A DNA stretch of 64,000 nucleotides from Deltaproteobacteria bacterium (GTDB lineage Bacteria > Myxococcota > Myxococcia > Myxococcales > 40CM-4-68-19): the NCBI GenBank assembly GCA_025358085.1, contig JANYKT010000019.1:1-64000 (forward strand), given 5' to 3'. Under the pieces are notes generated by a model. The model saw only the letters and a program-made list of their open reading frames with translations, was not told the origin of the DNA and searched no databases. Of this stretch, positions 13,250 through 23,240 are shown one piece after another (positions within the stretch are counted from its first letter, which is position 1; each line of letters begins with the position of its first letter). A program made the translations under genes and the position numbers.

Positions 13250-13350
13250 GGGCCTCTCCGGTAAGGATAAGACTGTAACAGAACACCCTTTCGCGCGCGC
13301 CTTTTCGCCGCCCGCCGATTAGACTCACATCCTCTGAAGGAGGCACCTAA

Positions 13351-14286
13351 GTGGAGCATCACCAGGTCGTCATCATTGGAAGCGGGCCCGCTGGATACAC
13401 CGCAGCGATTTATGCCGCGCGCGCGAACCTCAAGCCCGTGATCTTCACCGGTCTGCAGCCGGGTGGTCAGCTGATGATCACCACCGACGTCGAGAACTAC
13501 CCGGGCTTTCCCAAGGGCGTGCTCGGGCCGGAGATGATGGAACTCTTCCGAGCGCAGGCCGAGCGCTTCGGCACGCAGATGATCGACGGACTGGTCGAAA
13601 AGGTCGATCTCTCGAAGCGGCCGTTCCACGTCACTGGCGAAGGCAAGGAGATGCTCGCCGATACGCTCATCATCGCCACCGGCGCGACGGCCAAGTGGCT
13701 GGACATCCCCAGCGAGAAAAAGCTCTCCGGCCATGGCGTCTCCGCCTGCGCCACTTGCGACGGGTTCTTCTTCAAGAACAAGGAAGTCGGGGTGGTGGGC
13801 GGCGGCGATACCGCGATGGAGGAGGCGACCTTCCTCACCAAGATGTGCGCGAAAGTGACGATCATCCATCGCCGCGAGACCTTCCGCGCGTCGCAGGTGA
13901 TGATTGAGCGCGCGCGCAAGAATCCGAAGATCGCCTGGGCGTTGAATCAAGGGGTGGTGGAAGTGCTGGGGGAGAAAGCTTCAGGCGTGCGGGGCGTGGT
14001 CACGATCGACACGGTGACCGGTGAGAAGCGCGAGCTGCCAATGGGCGGGCTCTTCATCGCCATCGGACACTCGCCCAACACCAACCTCTTCCAGGGGCAG
14101 CTGGAGATGGACGAGGTCGGCTACTTGAAGGTGGTGCCCGGGACCTCGCGGACCAACGTTGCTGGAGTGTTTGCGTCGGGCGATGCGGCCGACCCGACGT
14201 ACCGGCAGGCCGTGACTGCCGCGGGCACTGGCTGCATGGCGGCCATCGACGCGGAGCGGTTCCTCAGCTCCGGCGGCCAACACTGA
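13351..14286 (+). CDS. trxB: Thioredoxin reductase (NADPH)
   Basis: 311 residues from a GTG at 13351 preceded by AAGGAGG at good spacing. The FAD-binding motif GSGPAGYTAAIYAARA, the redox-active CATCDG and the NADPH site VVGGGDTAMEEATFL are all present, as is the C-terminal FAD motif GVFASGDAADPTYRQ. The enzyme transfers electrons from NADPH to thioredoxin in the cytoplasm. The length is normal for the low-molecular-weight type. It is convergent with moaC, with 1 bp between the stops. It would be an upstream supplier of reducing power for redoxins such as the one at 23.2 kb, but that link is an inference. Confidence 0.96.
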   Translation: MEHHQVVIIGSGPAGYTAAIYAARANLKPVIFTGLQPGGQLMITTDVENYPGFPKGVLGPEMMELFRAQAERFGTQMIDGLVEKVDLSKRPFHVTGEGKEMLADTLIIATGATAKWLDIPSEKKLSGHGVSACATCDGFFFKNKEVGVVGGGDTAMEEATFLTKMCAKVTIIHRRETFRASQVMIERARKNPKIAWALNQGVVEVLGEKASGVRGVVTIDTVTGEKRELPMGGLFIAIGHSPNTNLFQGQLEMDEVGYLKVVPGTSRTNVAGVFASGDAADPTYRQAVTAAGTGCMAAIDAERFLSSGGQH

Positions 14287-14287
14287 T

Positions 14288-14797
14288 CTAGCGCGGCATT
14301 TTGCGGCTGCCGCGCGCCGGCGTGGTGGCTGGCTGTGCACTGCTACGGGCTGCTTCGTCGCCCCGATCCCAGGTGCCACTCCGGCCGCCACTCTTGTGCA
14401 CCAACCGCAGCGAAACCAGCTCCATGCCGCGGTCGTAGCGCTTCATCATGTCGTAGACGGTCAGCGCGGCCGCGCAGGCCGCAGTCATCGCTTCCATCTC
14501 GACGCCGGTGCGGTCGATCGCGTGCACCCGTGCCTCGACCCGCACCACTCCCGCCACCTCGTCGGCCGCGACCTCGACGTCGGCGCCCGAGATCAACACC
14601 GGGTGGCAGAGGGGCAGCAGATCCGGTGTGCGCTTTGCCGCCATGATGCCCGCGAGCCGCGCTGCCGCGAGCGCGTCGCCTTTCTCGAGCCTTCCTTCGT
14701 TCAGCAGCTTGAGCGCTTCCTTCGAACAGCGCAGCTCGGCACGGGCTACTGCCACCCGCGACGTCCTCTCTTTGTCGGCGACGTCGATCATCTTCAT
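14288..14797 (-). CDS. moaC: Cyclic pyranopterin monophosphate synthase
   Basis: 169 residues with the canonical MoaC motifs LLPLCHPVLISGADVEV and GVEMEAMTAACAAALTVYDM and an N-terminal MIDVADK. MoaC rearranges the MoaA product to cyclic pyranopterin monophosphate in molybdenum cofactor synthesis in the cytoplasm. The last 20 residues form a low-complexity tail (SSAQPATTPARGSRKMPR) beyond the family core. No other Moco synthesis gene lies nearby, but a Moco-enzyme-like gene is present at 50 kb. The gene starts 12 bp after the stop of the TPR/zincin gene on the same strand. Confidence 0.95.
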   Translation of the reverse strand: MKMIDVADKERTSRVAVARAELRCSKEALKLLNEGRLEKGDALAAARLAGIMAAKRTPDLLPLCHPVLISGADVEVAADEVAGVVRVEARVHAIDRTGVEMEAMTAACAAALTVYDMMKRYDRGMELVSLRLVHKSGGRSGTWDRGDEAARSSAQPATTPARGSRKMPR

Positions 14798-14809
14798 GGA
14801 TTTGATCCC

Positions 14810-16093
14810 TCAGAGCCCGCGATCGCGGAGCTGCTCGTCATCCTCGCCATTGAGATGTCCAACCTCGTGCATCAGGGTATCGCGGACCTCGCGACGAAGC
14901 TCTTCGTCATTGTGCGCCGCGCGGGCGAGGTTGCGCCGGTAGAGCAGGATGGCGGGCTTGACGCCCTCCGCCGCACCTTCAGCCGGAGGACGGAAGAGTC
15001 CCAGGATTCCGGGCGACAGCGGCGGGTCGGTCGCGACCAGATCGGAGACCTCGGGCAGGTCTTCGACCTGGAACTGGCTGCGCGCAAGGCCCGTGCGGAT
15101 GTCGGGGGGCAGCTTGGCGATCTCTTCCTGCACGACCTTGCCGAAGAAGGAGCTAGAAGCCTGAGCGGTCGGTTTGAAGGCTTCGGAATCCAGGGATTGA
15201 GCGCGCGCGAAGTGCGCTGCGGCGGCGACGTCATCTTCCGCCCGCTCGGCGATCAAGCCCAGATAGTGCTCGGCCCACGCGTCGGGTTCTTCGGCGGCCA
15301 AGCGGGACAGCTCCGCGCGCGACTGGTCGAAGTGACAGAGTTCAAAGAGGGCGACGCCCTTCTCGCGGCGGGCTTCGCGGTCGGACGGGTCGAGCTCGAC
15401 GGAGCGACTGGAGGCAGCGAGCGCCTCGGCGGGACGTCCGAGGTCGTCGAGCGCCATGGCCTGGAGCAGGAATAGCTCCTTCTGCAGCGCGTGGTCCTTG
15501 CCCTTCATGGCTCGCGGGAGAGCGCGGTGGACGTAAGCGAGGGCGAGTTCCAGATCATCGCGGCTGCCGAGCCTGCGGACATACAGGTCGGCGACCGAGC
15601 GGAGCACTTCGGGGTCATCAGGATCGAGCGCGAGCGCGCGGGCGTAAGCTGTGCGCGCTTCTTCGATGTGGCCGAGCTCCGAGAGGGCGGCTCCGCGGAA
15701 GTGGTGCGCGGCGACACTCTGGCCGTCCACGCGGGAAGCCTCGCGCGCGCACTCCAACGCGTCCTCGTAGCGGCCCTTGTCGAAGTCCCGTCCGGCCTGA
15801 TCCAGCAGATCCGGCAGCGGGGGGTCGCGGCCATTGGCGGTCTCCAGACAAGGCGAAGCCGGAGGGGCGGGCTCGTGGGTGGCCTCCCGCGGGGCATTGC
15901 TCGCGTCGAGCTGCTTTGCCTTCATGGCTGCGGCCACCAAGGGTGACGGCGGCGCAACCGATGACTTGGCGATGGGCAGTGCGGAGGGGGCCGCCTCGCG
16001 ACGCGTGCAGGAGGCGACCGTGACCGCGCTTGCGGCAGCGAGGAGAATCAGGGGAAGGTGGCGGAGTGTGTTGGTCATCGCTGCCATGGTCAA
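14810..16093 (-). CDS. Lipoprotein with TPR repeats and a C-terminal zincin-type metallopeptidase domain
   Basis: Up to 427 residues; the start may be the ATG at 16078 (MTNTLRHLPLILLAAA), which gives a tidier signal peptide. A lipobox-like VASC precedes CTRREA. The middle is a TPR array (ALECAREASRVDGQSVAAHHFRGAALSELGHIEEARTAYARALALDP and further units). The C-terminal end reads RDTLMHEVGHLNGEDDEQL, an HExxH zinc site close to that of the small Zincin_1 (formerly DUF1025) family. That family is normally a stand-alone protein of about 120 residues. The fusion to an exported TPR protein suggests an envelope-located peptidase or an inactive scaffold. The substrate is unknown. Confidence 0.8.
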   Translation of the reverse strand: MTMAAMTNTLRHLPLILLAAASAVTVASCTRREAAPSALPIAKSSVAPPSPLVAAAMKAKQLDASNAPREATHEPAPPASPCLETANGRDPPLPDLLDQAGRDFDKGRYEDALECAREASRVDGQSVAAHHFRGAALSELGHIEEARTAYARALALDPDDPEVLRSVADLYVRRLGSRDDLELALAYVHRALPRAMKGKDHALQKELFLLQAMALDDLGRPAEALAASSRSVELDPSDREARREKGVALFELCHFDQSRAELSRLAAEEPDAWAEHYLGLIAERAEDDVAAAAHFARAQSLDSEAFKPTAQASSSFFGKVVQEEIAKLPPDIRTGLARSQFQVEDLPEVSDLVATDPPLSPGILGLFRPPAEGAAEGVKPAILLYRRNLARAAHNDEELRREVRDTLMHEVGHLNGEDDEQLRDRGL

Positions 16094-16499
16094 CAGGCGG
16101 AGTCAGGCCCCGCCTTCCCGGAAAGCGAGCGAATCTGCGTAAACTACACCGTAACACAAGGGGGAGCGAGGCACCTTGCCCCCGCTCTCCAGTCTGACTG
16201 ATTTTCGACCGAGCGCCAATTTGCTGGCGAAGGACCCGGGCGGGGACCAAGCGCCGACGCCGTGAGAGGCGCAGCGACGCCGCGATGCCGGCGATCGTGG
16301 CCCGAGGAAAGCAGGCCGCCCGGCGCGCCGCCCTTGCCGACGCGGTTGAAGTTGGCGTGGCCGCGTGGGTTCAGGGCTCCAGGCCCTTGTTGTTGTTCCT
16401 CCGTTCAGGTCTTTTGTCGCTCCCTCCAGGACAAAGCCGGGGCCCGCCTTCTTCCCAAATATGTAGAGAACCTCAAGGAAGGAAGAACAATGAGGTGCC
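16094..16499. other. 406-bp stretch without a convincing gene
   Basis: This gap between the TPR/zincin gene and the TatD-like gene, both on the minus strand, contains only short low-quality ORFs in the track. I see no tRNA, no clear terminator and no good sigma-70 promoter. Near its right end is a strong ribosome-site-like sequence (AAGGAAGGAAGAACAATG), but the ORF from that ATG stops after 20 codons inside the antisense 3' end of the TatD-like gene. It may be the remnant of a lost plus-strand gene start. It may also hold the promoter of the TPR/zincin gene. Confidence 0.5.
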
Positions 16500-17261
16500 T
16501 CAGCTCTGCCCGAGAAAGGCGAGCGGACCCTCGTACAGGGCGCGATGAATGAGCTCCGTGGAGAGCCCCGCCCGGCGCAGGGCTTCGGCGGCGCGCGGAA
16601 GAGCCAGCAGGTCGCTTGCGCCTTCGCCGATGTCGCCCGTCAACACGATCCGCTCAGCGCCGTGCTTCGACAGCAGGGTGGCAGCCATGGTGGGCCCGAG
16701 CGCTTCCGGCTGCATGCTGAAGCCGGACCAGTGACCACACGCGTGAACGACCGCGAAGGTCTCAGCGATGACGTGATCAACCAGCACCTGGTCCGGCGAA
16801 AGTCGCGACTCGCGCACGATCGACAGCAGCCGCCTGGTGCGCGACACCTTCTCGGTTGCCGGCGTGCGCAGCAGCACGGGGCGTCGTAAATCGACCGCAA
16901 GCTGCAGCTGCCGGGCGAGGATCTCCTCCTCGCGCGCTCCGCCTTCTTGCAGCCCCAGCTCGCCGAGGGCGACCACGCGCGGATCATCGAAATAATGTGG
17001 CAGCCGAGTCAGCAAGTCGTCGACGCCGTGCCAGGGGATGCTCGACGGATGGACGCCGAGCGCCACGAGCGGCCGGATGCCCGCAGCCTGGAGGCGCCGC
17101 GTCTGCACGGTCACCAAATCGTCCCAGTGCTTGTGCAGGTCGCCCGCGCTCCCGGAGCAGGTGACCGCCGCCTTCAGCCCGAAAAAGGCCAGGGTCTCCA
17201 GGTCCGCGAGGCCGAGGCCTTCTGCGTGGAGATGCAGGTCCACGAACGGCGGGGGGTCCAT
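16500..17261 (-). CDS. TatD-like metal-dependent hydrolase
   Basis: 253 residues. The N-terminal metal-binding HLH (FVDLHLHAEGLG), VALGVHPSSI, a GELGL Glu and later His/Asp-containing strands (VLVDHVIAET, ERIVLTGDIGEG) follow the TatD/amidohydrolase pattern. TatD proteins are metal-dependent nucleases or hydrolases of the cytoplasm. Several family positions differ (LDLH instead of DTHCH-type, TGDIGEG instead of TDxPY), so this is a divergent member and may act on another substrate. It is divergent from glmU. Confidence 0.72.
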   Translation of the reverse strand: MDPPPFVDLHLHAEGLGLADLETLAFFGLKAAVTCSGSAGDLHKHWDDLVTVQTRRLQAAGIRPLVALGVHPSSIPWHGVDDLLTRLPHYFDDPRVVALGELGLQEGGAREEEILARQLQLAVDLRRPVLLRTPATEKVSRTRRLLSIVRESRLSPDQVLVDHVIAETFAVVHACGHWSGFSMQPEALGPTMAATLLSKHGAERIVLTGDIGEGASDLLALPRAAEALRRAGLSTELIHRALYEGPLAFLGQS

Positions 17262-17301
17262 TTTGAAACGCTAACATGCGGCATGGGGCTCGCATGCTCG
17301 C

Positions 17302-17330
17302 TTGACGATGTCACTAACGGTACCTACCAA
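17302..17330 (+). promoter_or_regulatory. Possible sigma-70 promoter upstream of glmU
   Basis: TTGACG and TACCAA are separated by 17 bp in the gap between the TatD-like gene and glmU. The -35 hexamer matches 5 of 6 positions, the -10 is weak. It is placed about 50 bp before the glmU start. This is a pattern match only. Confidence 0.3.
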
Positions 17331-17383
17331 GAGCAAACGTAAAGCGCGCCGCAGCGTCGTCGGCCGCTCGAAAGGGTTCGGAA

Positions 17384-18817
17384 ATGGATAAGTCGGCAAG
17401 ACCTCTCGCGGCCGTGATTCTCGCTGCAGGCAAGGGCACGCGGATGAAGTCCGAGCGAGCGAAGGTGCTTCACGAGGTATGCGGCCGCCCTCTTGCCTTC
17501 TACCCCGTGCGCGCGGCTCTCTCTTTGGACTGTTCGCCCGCCGTGGTGGTCGTCGGCCACCAGGCTGCGGAGGTGGAGCGGGAGCTGGAAGCGCTGTTCG
17601 GTACGCAGCTGCGCTTCGCCGAGCAGAAGGAGCAGCTGGGCACGGGCCATGCGGTCCTCTGCGCGAAGGCCGCGCTCAAAGGGTTTGCCGACACGGGCAG
17701 CATCCTCATCCTGGCGGGAGACGTACCGCTCCTGAAGACCGAAACGCTGCAGCTGCTGGTCCAGGCCAAGGCGCGCACCGGGGCGGAACTGGCGCTGCTG
17801 ACCATCCGGCCGGAGAGCCCCACGGGCTATGGCCGCATCGTGCGCGATTCGCGCGGCGAGGTGCAGCGCATCGTCGAAGAGAAGGACGCGAGCGCGAGCG
17901 AGAAGCAGATCGGCGAAGTGAACGCGAGCATCTATCTCGCGGACGCGGGCTTCCTCTGGAAAGCGCTTGCGGCGGTCACCCGCTCGAACGCGCAGGGAGA
18001 GTTCTATCTGACCGACATCGTGGGCGCGGCTGCGGAGGAGGCCCGCGCGGGCAATGGAGCGGCGCCGGTAGCGGTCGAAGCCGACGAAAACGAAGTGTCG
18101 GGTGTCAACGACAAGGCGCAGCTCGCCTGGAGTTCTGCGCAGCTGCGCGAGCGGCAGAACGCCCGGCTCATGCGCGACGGCGTGGTGATGATTGACCCGC
18201 AGGTCACCTATGTTGACGAGGGTGTCGAGGTGGGCGGCGATACCGTGCTGGAGCCGATGGTCTCGCTGCGCGGCAAGACCCGCGTGGGCCGCGGTGTCGA
18301 GATCGGCCAGGGCTGTGTGGTCGTGGACAGCGAGATCGCGGATGGCGCAAAGCTGCTTCCTTACAGCCACGTCGAGGGGGCCGAGGTTGGACCCTTGGCG
18401 ATCGTGGGACCGTTTGCACGCTTGCGTCCTGGTGCACAGCTTGCAGAGCGAGCGCACGTAGGAAACTTCGTGGAACTCAAGAAGACGTTCCTTGGAAAAG
18501 GAAGCAAGGCAAACCACCTTGCCTATCTGGGGGACGCGGTGATTGGAGAGGGCTGCAACATCGGCGCAGGCACCATCACCTGCAACTACGACGGGGTGAA
18601 CAAGCACACGACCACCATCGAAGACGGAGCCTTCATTGGCTCCGACTCGCAGCTGGTGGCGCCGCTGACCATCGGGCGCGGCGCCTACGTCGGCACCGGG
18701 ACGACCGTGCGGGAAGACGTCCCCGCAGGGAGTCTCGCGGTGAGCGCCGGGAAGCAGCGAAACATCGAAGGCTGGGTCGAAAAGAAGGCGCCGAAGAAGA
18801 AGGCGTCGAAAGCTTAG
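17384..18817 (+). CDS. glmU: Bifunctional GlcN-1-P acetyltransferase / GlcNAc-1-P uridylyltransferase
   Basis: 477 residues. The N-terminal uridylyltransferase half has AAVILAAGKGTRMKSERAKVLHEV and EQLGTGHAV. The C-terminal half is a left-handed beta-helix with hexapeptide repeats (GEGCNIGAGTITCNYDGVNKH), the acetyltransferase site. The enzyme makes UDP-GlcNAc, the precursor of peptidoglycan and lipid A, in the cytoplasm. A Lys/Ala-rich tail (EKKAPKKKASKA) ends the protein. It is followed within 50 bp by glmS, which supplies the pathway, so glmU-glmS is almost certainly one operon. Confidence 0.97.
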   Translation: MDKSARPLAAVILAAGKGTRMKSERAKVLHEVCGRPLAFYPVRAALSLDCSPAVVVVGHQAAEVERELEALFGTQLRFAEQKEQLGTGHAVLCAKAALKGFADTGSILILAGDVPLLKTETLQLLVQAKARTGAELALLTIRPESPTGYGRIVRDSRGEVQRIVEEKDASASEKQIGEVNASIYLADAGFLWKALAAVTRSNAQGEFYLTDIVGAAAEEARAGNGAAPVAVEADENEVSGVNDKAQLAWSSAQLRERQNARLMRDGVVMIDPQVTYVDEGVEVGGDTVLEPMVSLRGKTRVGRGVEIGQGCVVVDSEIADGAKLLPYSHVEGAEVGPLAIVGPFARLRPGAQLAERAHVGNFVELKKTFLGKGSKANHLAYLGDAVIGEGCNIGAGTITCNYDGVNKHTTTIEDGAFIGSDSQLVAPLTIGRGAYVGTGTTVREDVPAGSLAVSAGKQRNIEGWVEKKAPKKKASKA

Positions 18818-18864
18818 GCAGGTCGCGCAGTCCCGGATTGTTCAAGCATCAAGGAGAATCAAAC

Positions 18865-20712
<1,848 letters not shown>

Positions 20713-20720
20713 CCGGATCT

Positions 20721-20755
20721 CGCCTTCGCGGGCGGCTGTCAAAACCGCGAAGGCG
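20721..20755 (+). terminator. Hairpin after glmS, probable transcription end
   Basis: A perfect 11-bp inverted repeat (CGCCTTCGCGG and CCGCGAAGGCG) with a 13-nt loop begins 8 bp after the glmS stop. There is no T run after it, so it is not a textbook intrinsic terminator; it may act with Rho or protect the 3' end of the mRNA. Confidence 0.5.
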
Positions 20756-20842
20756 CGAAGGCGCCGGCCGAGGCTGGGCGACCGTTGCGGCTCGCGGGGC
20801 GCGCGGGTAAGGTCCGCGGCCTTCATTTTCCGGGAGCAGTCA

Positions 20843-22150
20843 ATGCGCATCGCAGTCATTGGAACCGGGTACGTCGGACTCGTCGCGGGCACCTGCTTTG
20901 CGGACTCGGGACACACGGTGGTCTGCGTCGATGTCGATGCAGCCAAGGTGGCCCAGCTCAAGGCCGGAAAGACGCCAATCTACGAGCCCGGGCTTACGGA
21001 GCTGCTGGCAAAAAATCTCAAAGCCGAGCGCCTCTTCTTCACCACCGAGCTGAAAGCCACCGTGCGCGCGAGCGACGTGGTCTTCATTGCCGTCGGCACG
21101 CCGATGGGCGAGGACGGCAACGCCGACCTGCGCGTGGCGCTCAAGGTCGCGCACGAGATCGCCGAGGCCGCCGAGCGCTACACGGTCATCGTCAACAAGA
21201 GCACCGTGCCGGTGGGCACCGCGACGCGCATGCAGGCAGAGATCGCCGCGCGCACGCAAGTCGAGATCGACGTGGTCTCCAACCCGGAGTTCCTCAAGGA
21301 GGGCGCGGCCATCGACGACTTCCAGCGGCCCGACCGCATCGTCATCGGCGCGCCCAGCGAGCGCGCGCGCGAAATCGTCGCCGAGCTCTACGCGCCGTTC
21401 GTGCGCACCGAGAGCCCCATCTACTTCATGGACCCGCGCTCGGCCGAGCTGACCAAGTACGCCGCCAACGCCATGCTCGCGACGCGCATCAGCTTCATGA
21501 ATGAGGTCGCCATGCTCTGCGAGCGCGTCGGCGCCGACGTCGACTCGGTCCGCAAGGCGATGGGCTCCGACCGCCGCATCGGCCAATCGTTCCTCTTCCC
21601 GGGCGCGGGCTACGGCGGGTCCTGCTTCCCCAAGGACGTCAAGGCGCTCGTCGCCACCGCGCGCAATCACGGGCTCGATTTCGCGCTGCTCGCGGCCGTG
21701 GACGCGGTCAACGATCGGCAGAAGCGATTGCTCGCCCAGAAGGCGCGGGCGCACTTCGGGGCCGGCGGACTACGGGGCAAAAAAGTCGCCGTCTGGGGCC
21801 TCGCCTTCAAGCCCAAGACCGACGACGTGCGAGCGGCGCCCGCGCTGGCGCTCTGCGAGGAGCTGATTGCCGATGGCGCCCTGGTCACCGTGCACGACCC
21901 GGTGGCCATGGACACCTCCCGCGCGCAGCTGGGCGATCGGGTCACCTATGCGGGCAACCCCTACGCCGCGTGCGACGGCGCCGAGGCGCTCTTCCTGATG
22001 ACCGAGTGGAACGAGTTCCGGCAGCCCGACTTCGCGCGCATCCACAAAGCCATGAAGCAGCCGGTGGTGTTCGACGGCCGCAACATCTGGAACGCAGCGC
22101 GGCTGCGGGCCCAGGGCTTCAGCTACTTCGGAGTCGGCCGCGGGGCCTGA
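20843..22150 (+). CDS. UDP-glucose 6-dehydrogenase
   Basis: 435 residues from the ATG at 20843, preceded by CGGGAG. The NAD-binding GTGYVGLVAGTCFADSGH, the family segment NPEFLKEGAAIDDFQRPDRIVIG and the catalytic Cys in GYGGSCFPKDVKAL are all present, and the C-terminal UDP-binding domain includes WGLAFKPKTDDVR. The enzyme oxidises UDP-glucose to UDP-glucuronate for polysaccharide synthesis. It follows the glmU-glmS pair after a hairpin, so it may have its own promoter. Its 3' end overlaps the convergent esterase gene by 28 nt. A symbol such as ugd/tuaD is possible but not certain. Confidence 0.95.
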   Translation: MRIAVIGTGYVGLVAGTCFADSGHTVVCVDVDAAKVAQLKAGKTPIYEPGLTELLAKNLKAERLFFTTELKATVRASDVVFIAVGTPMGEDGNADLRVALKVAHEIAEAAERYTVIVNKSTVPVGTATRMQAEIAARTQVEIDVVSNPEFLKEGAAIDDFQRPDRIVIGAPSERAREIVAELYAPFVRTESPIYFMDPRSAELTKYAANAMLATRISFMNEVAMLCERVGADVDSVRKAMGSDRRIGQSFLFPGAGYGGSCFPKDVKALVATARNHGLDFALLAAVDAVNDRQKRLLAQKARAHFGAGGLRGKKVAVWGLAFKPKTDDVRAAPALALCEELIADGALVTVHDPVAMDTSRAQLGDRVTYAGNPYAACDGAEALFLMTEWNEFRQPDFARIHKAMKQPVVFDGRNIWNAARLRAQGFSYFGVGRGA

Positions 22151-22848
22151 ACGGGTGCGGCTGCCTCTGCCGGGCCTTGGACGATGGAGGGCGGAAGGAG
22201 CGGCTGCAGCAGCGACTCCATCTCGCGCCAGAGGCGCGGCAGATCGCTCGCGAGATCGTGGCCGTCGTCCAGTTCGACCAGCCGCGCGCGGCCCTGCATC
22301 AGCGCGGTGAACTCGCGGGCGAGCTGCGGCTCGACCACCTCGTCGCGCGAGCCCTGCAGCACCAGCGTGGGCGCCTGCGGAAGCGGGAACGGCTGGTGCT
22401 GCAAAGCATCGTCGAGGAAGGCGATACCCAAGCGCTCTTTTCTATTGGTCGCGTAGTGTTCGAATTCGAAGCTCTTCTCCTTCCGCCAGCGTGCGAGGTC
22501 TTCGGGTTTCATGCCCGCGCTCCACCGCTCGCCGAGCCCGAAAGCGGGCGCGAGCAGCACCAGCGCGGCCGTGCGGTCCCGACGGGTTGCAGCCCAGGTG
22601 GCTGCGGTGAAGCCGCCCAGGGACGAGCCGAACAGCACCACCATTCCCTCGCCCTGCGCGAGCTCGTCCACCTTCGACAGCATGCGGGTGACCGTCAGGT
22701 CGAAGAAGGCGGGCAGGTTGAGATCAGGGATGACGAGGTGCACGCCGCGCTCCTCGAGCCGGTCGCGCAAATAGAGGCCCTTGCGGGATTGCGGGCCGCT
22801 GGCGAAGCCGTGCAGCCAGATGAAGCGGGTCTGTGTAGCAGCGTTCAT
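22123..22848 (-). CDS. Alpha/beta-hydrolase, YqiA-like esterase
   Basis: About 241 residues from the ATG at 22848 (MNAATQTRFIWLHGFASGPQS); the track start is nine codons earlier. The oxyanion region WLHGFASG, the nucleophile elbow GSSLGGFTA, an Asp in LQGSRDEVVEP and the His in DDGHDL form a full catalytic triad. The fold and length match small intracellular esterases of the YqiA/UPF0227 type. The natural substrate is not known. The C-terminus is Pro/Ala-rich (AEAAAPVQAPRPTPK) and its coding end overlaps the 3' end of the UDP-glucose dehydrogenase gene on the other strand. Confidence 0.85.
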   Translation of the reverse strand: MNAATQTRFIWLHGFASGPQSRKGLYLRDRLEERGVHLVIPDLNLPAFFDLTVTRMLSKVDELAQGEGMVVLFGSSLGGFTAATWAATRRDRTAALVLLAPAFGLGERWSAGMKPEDLARWRKEKSFEFEHYATNRKERLGIAFLDDALQHQPFPLPQAPTLVLQGSRDEVVEPQLAREFTALMQGRARLVELDDGHDLASDLPRLWREMESLLQPLLPPSIVQGPAEAAAPVQAPRPTPK

Positions 22849-22898
22849 GACCGCATTTTGCAAGCGTGGCGGCAACTTGTCGTGCTAGATCGCGCGCG

Positions 22899-23240
22899 AT
22901 GATTCGCTCGATGCCCGTGCGCCGGCCCGTCCAAACGTTGCGGCTACTCGCCTCCGTGCTCAGTTTCGTGCTTGCGGCTGGATGCGGGGACGCCTGTTTG
23001 AGCCTCGCAAACCAGGTCTGCGGTTGTCTGCCGGATGACGGGACCAGAGCGGGATGCTCGGCGCGGGCAAAGGCGCAGGAGGCGAACTTCAAGGTGCGGT
23101 CGCAAGATCAGGTCTTCTGCCAGAAGCAGCTCGACAGCCGCGCCTGCGACTGCAGCAAGTTGCAAACGGCGGAGGGCAAGCTGGGCTGTGGACTTTCATA
23201 CAGCCCCGCTGTCGCTGCTCCGGACGGAGACCAGCGCTAG
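22899..23240 (+). CDS. Small cysteine-rich lipoprotein coupled to the redoxin gene
   Basis: About 113 residues from the ATG at 22899 (MIRSMPVRRPVQTL); an ATG at 22911 is an alternative. The signal peptide ends in a lipobox-like LAAGC. The mature protein has nine cysteines: the lipid-bearing one and eight others (DACLS, QVCGC, AGCSA, VFCQK, RACDC, LGCGL), an even number that could form four disulfides. Its TAG is directly followed by the ATG of the next gene, which encodes a redoxin with an active-site TGA, so the two are probably translated together. No known family is recognised. An envelope thiol substrate or partner of that redoxin is an inference from context. Confidence 0.72.
   Translation: MIRSMPVRRPVQTLRLLASVLSFVLAAGCGDACLSLANQVCGCLPDDGTRAGCSARAKAQEANFKVRSQDQVFCQKQLDSRACDCSKLQTAEGKLGCGLSYSPAVAAPDGDQR

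Noticed and set aside
13265-13325. Promoters in the trxB / cyclic-nucleotide-binding gene gap
   Set aside because: TGTTACAGT on the minus strand and TAGACT on the plus strand are weak -10 matches without -35 partners.
18818-18864. glmS ribozyme before glmS
   Set aside because: The gap is too short for the ribozyme and its core is not visible; that regulation is typical of Gram-positive bacteria.
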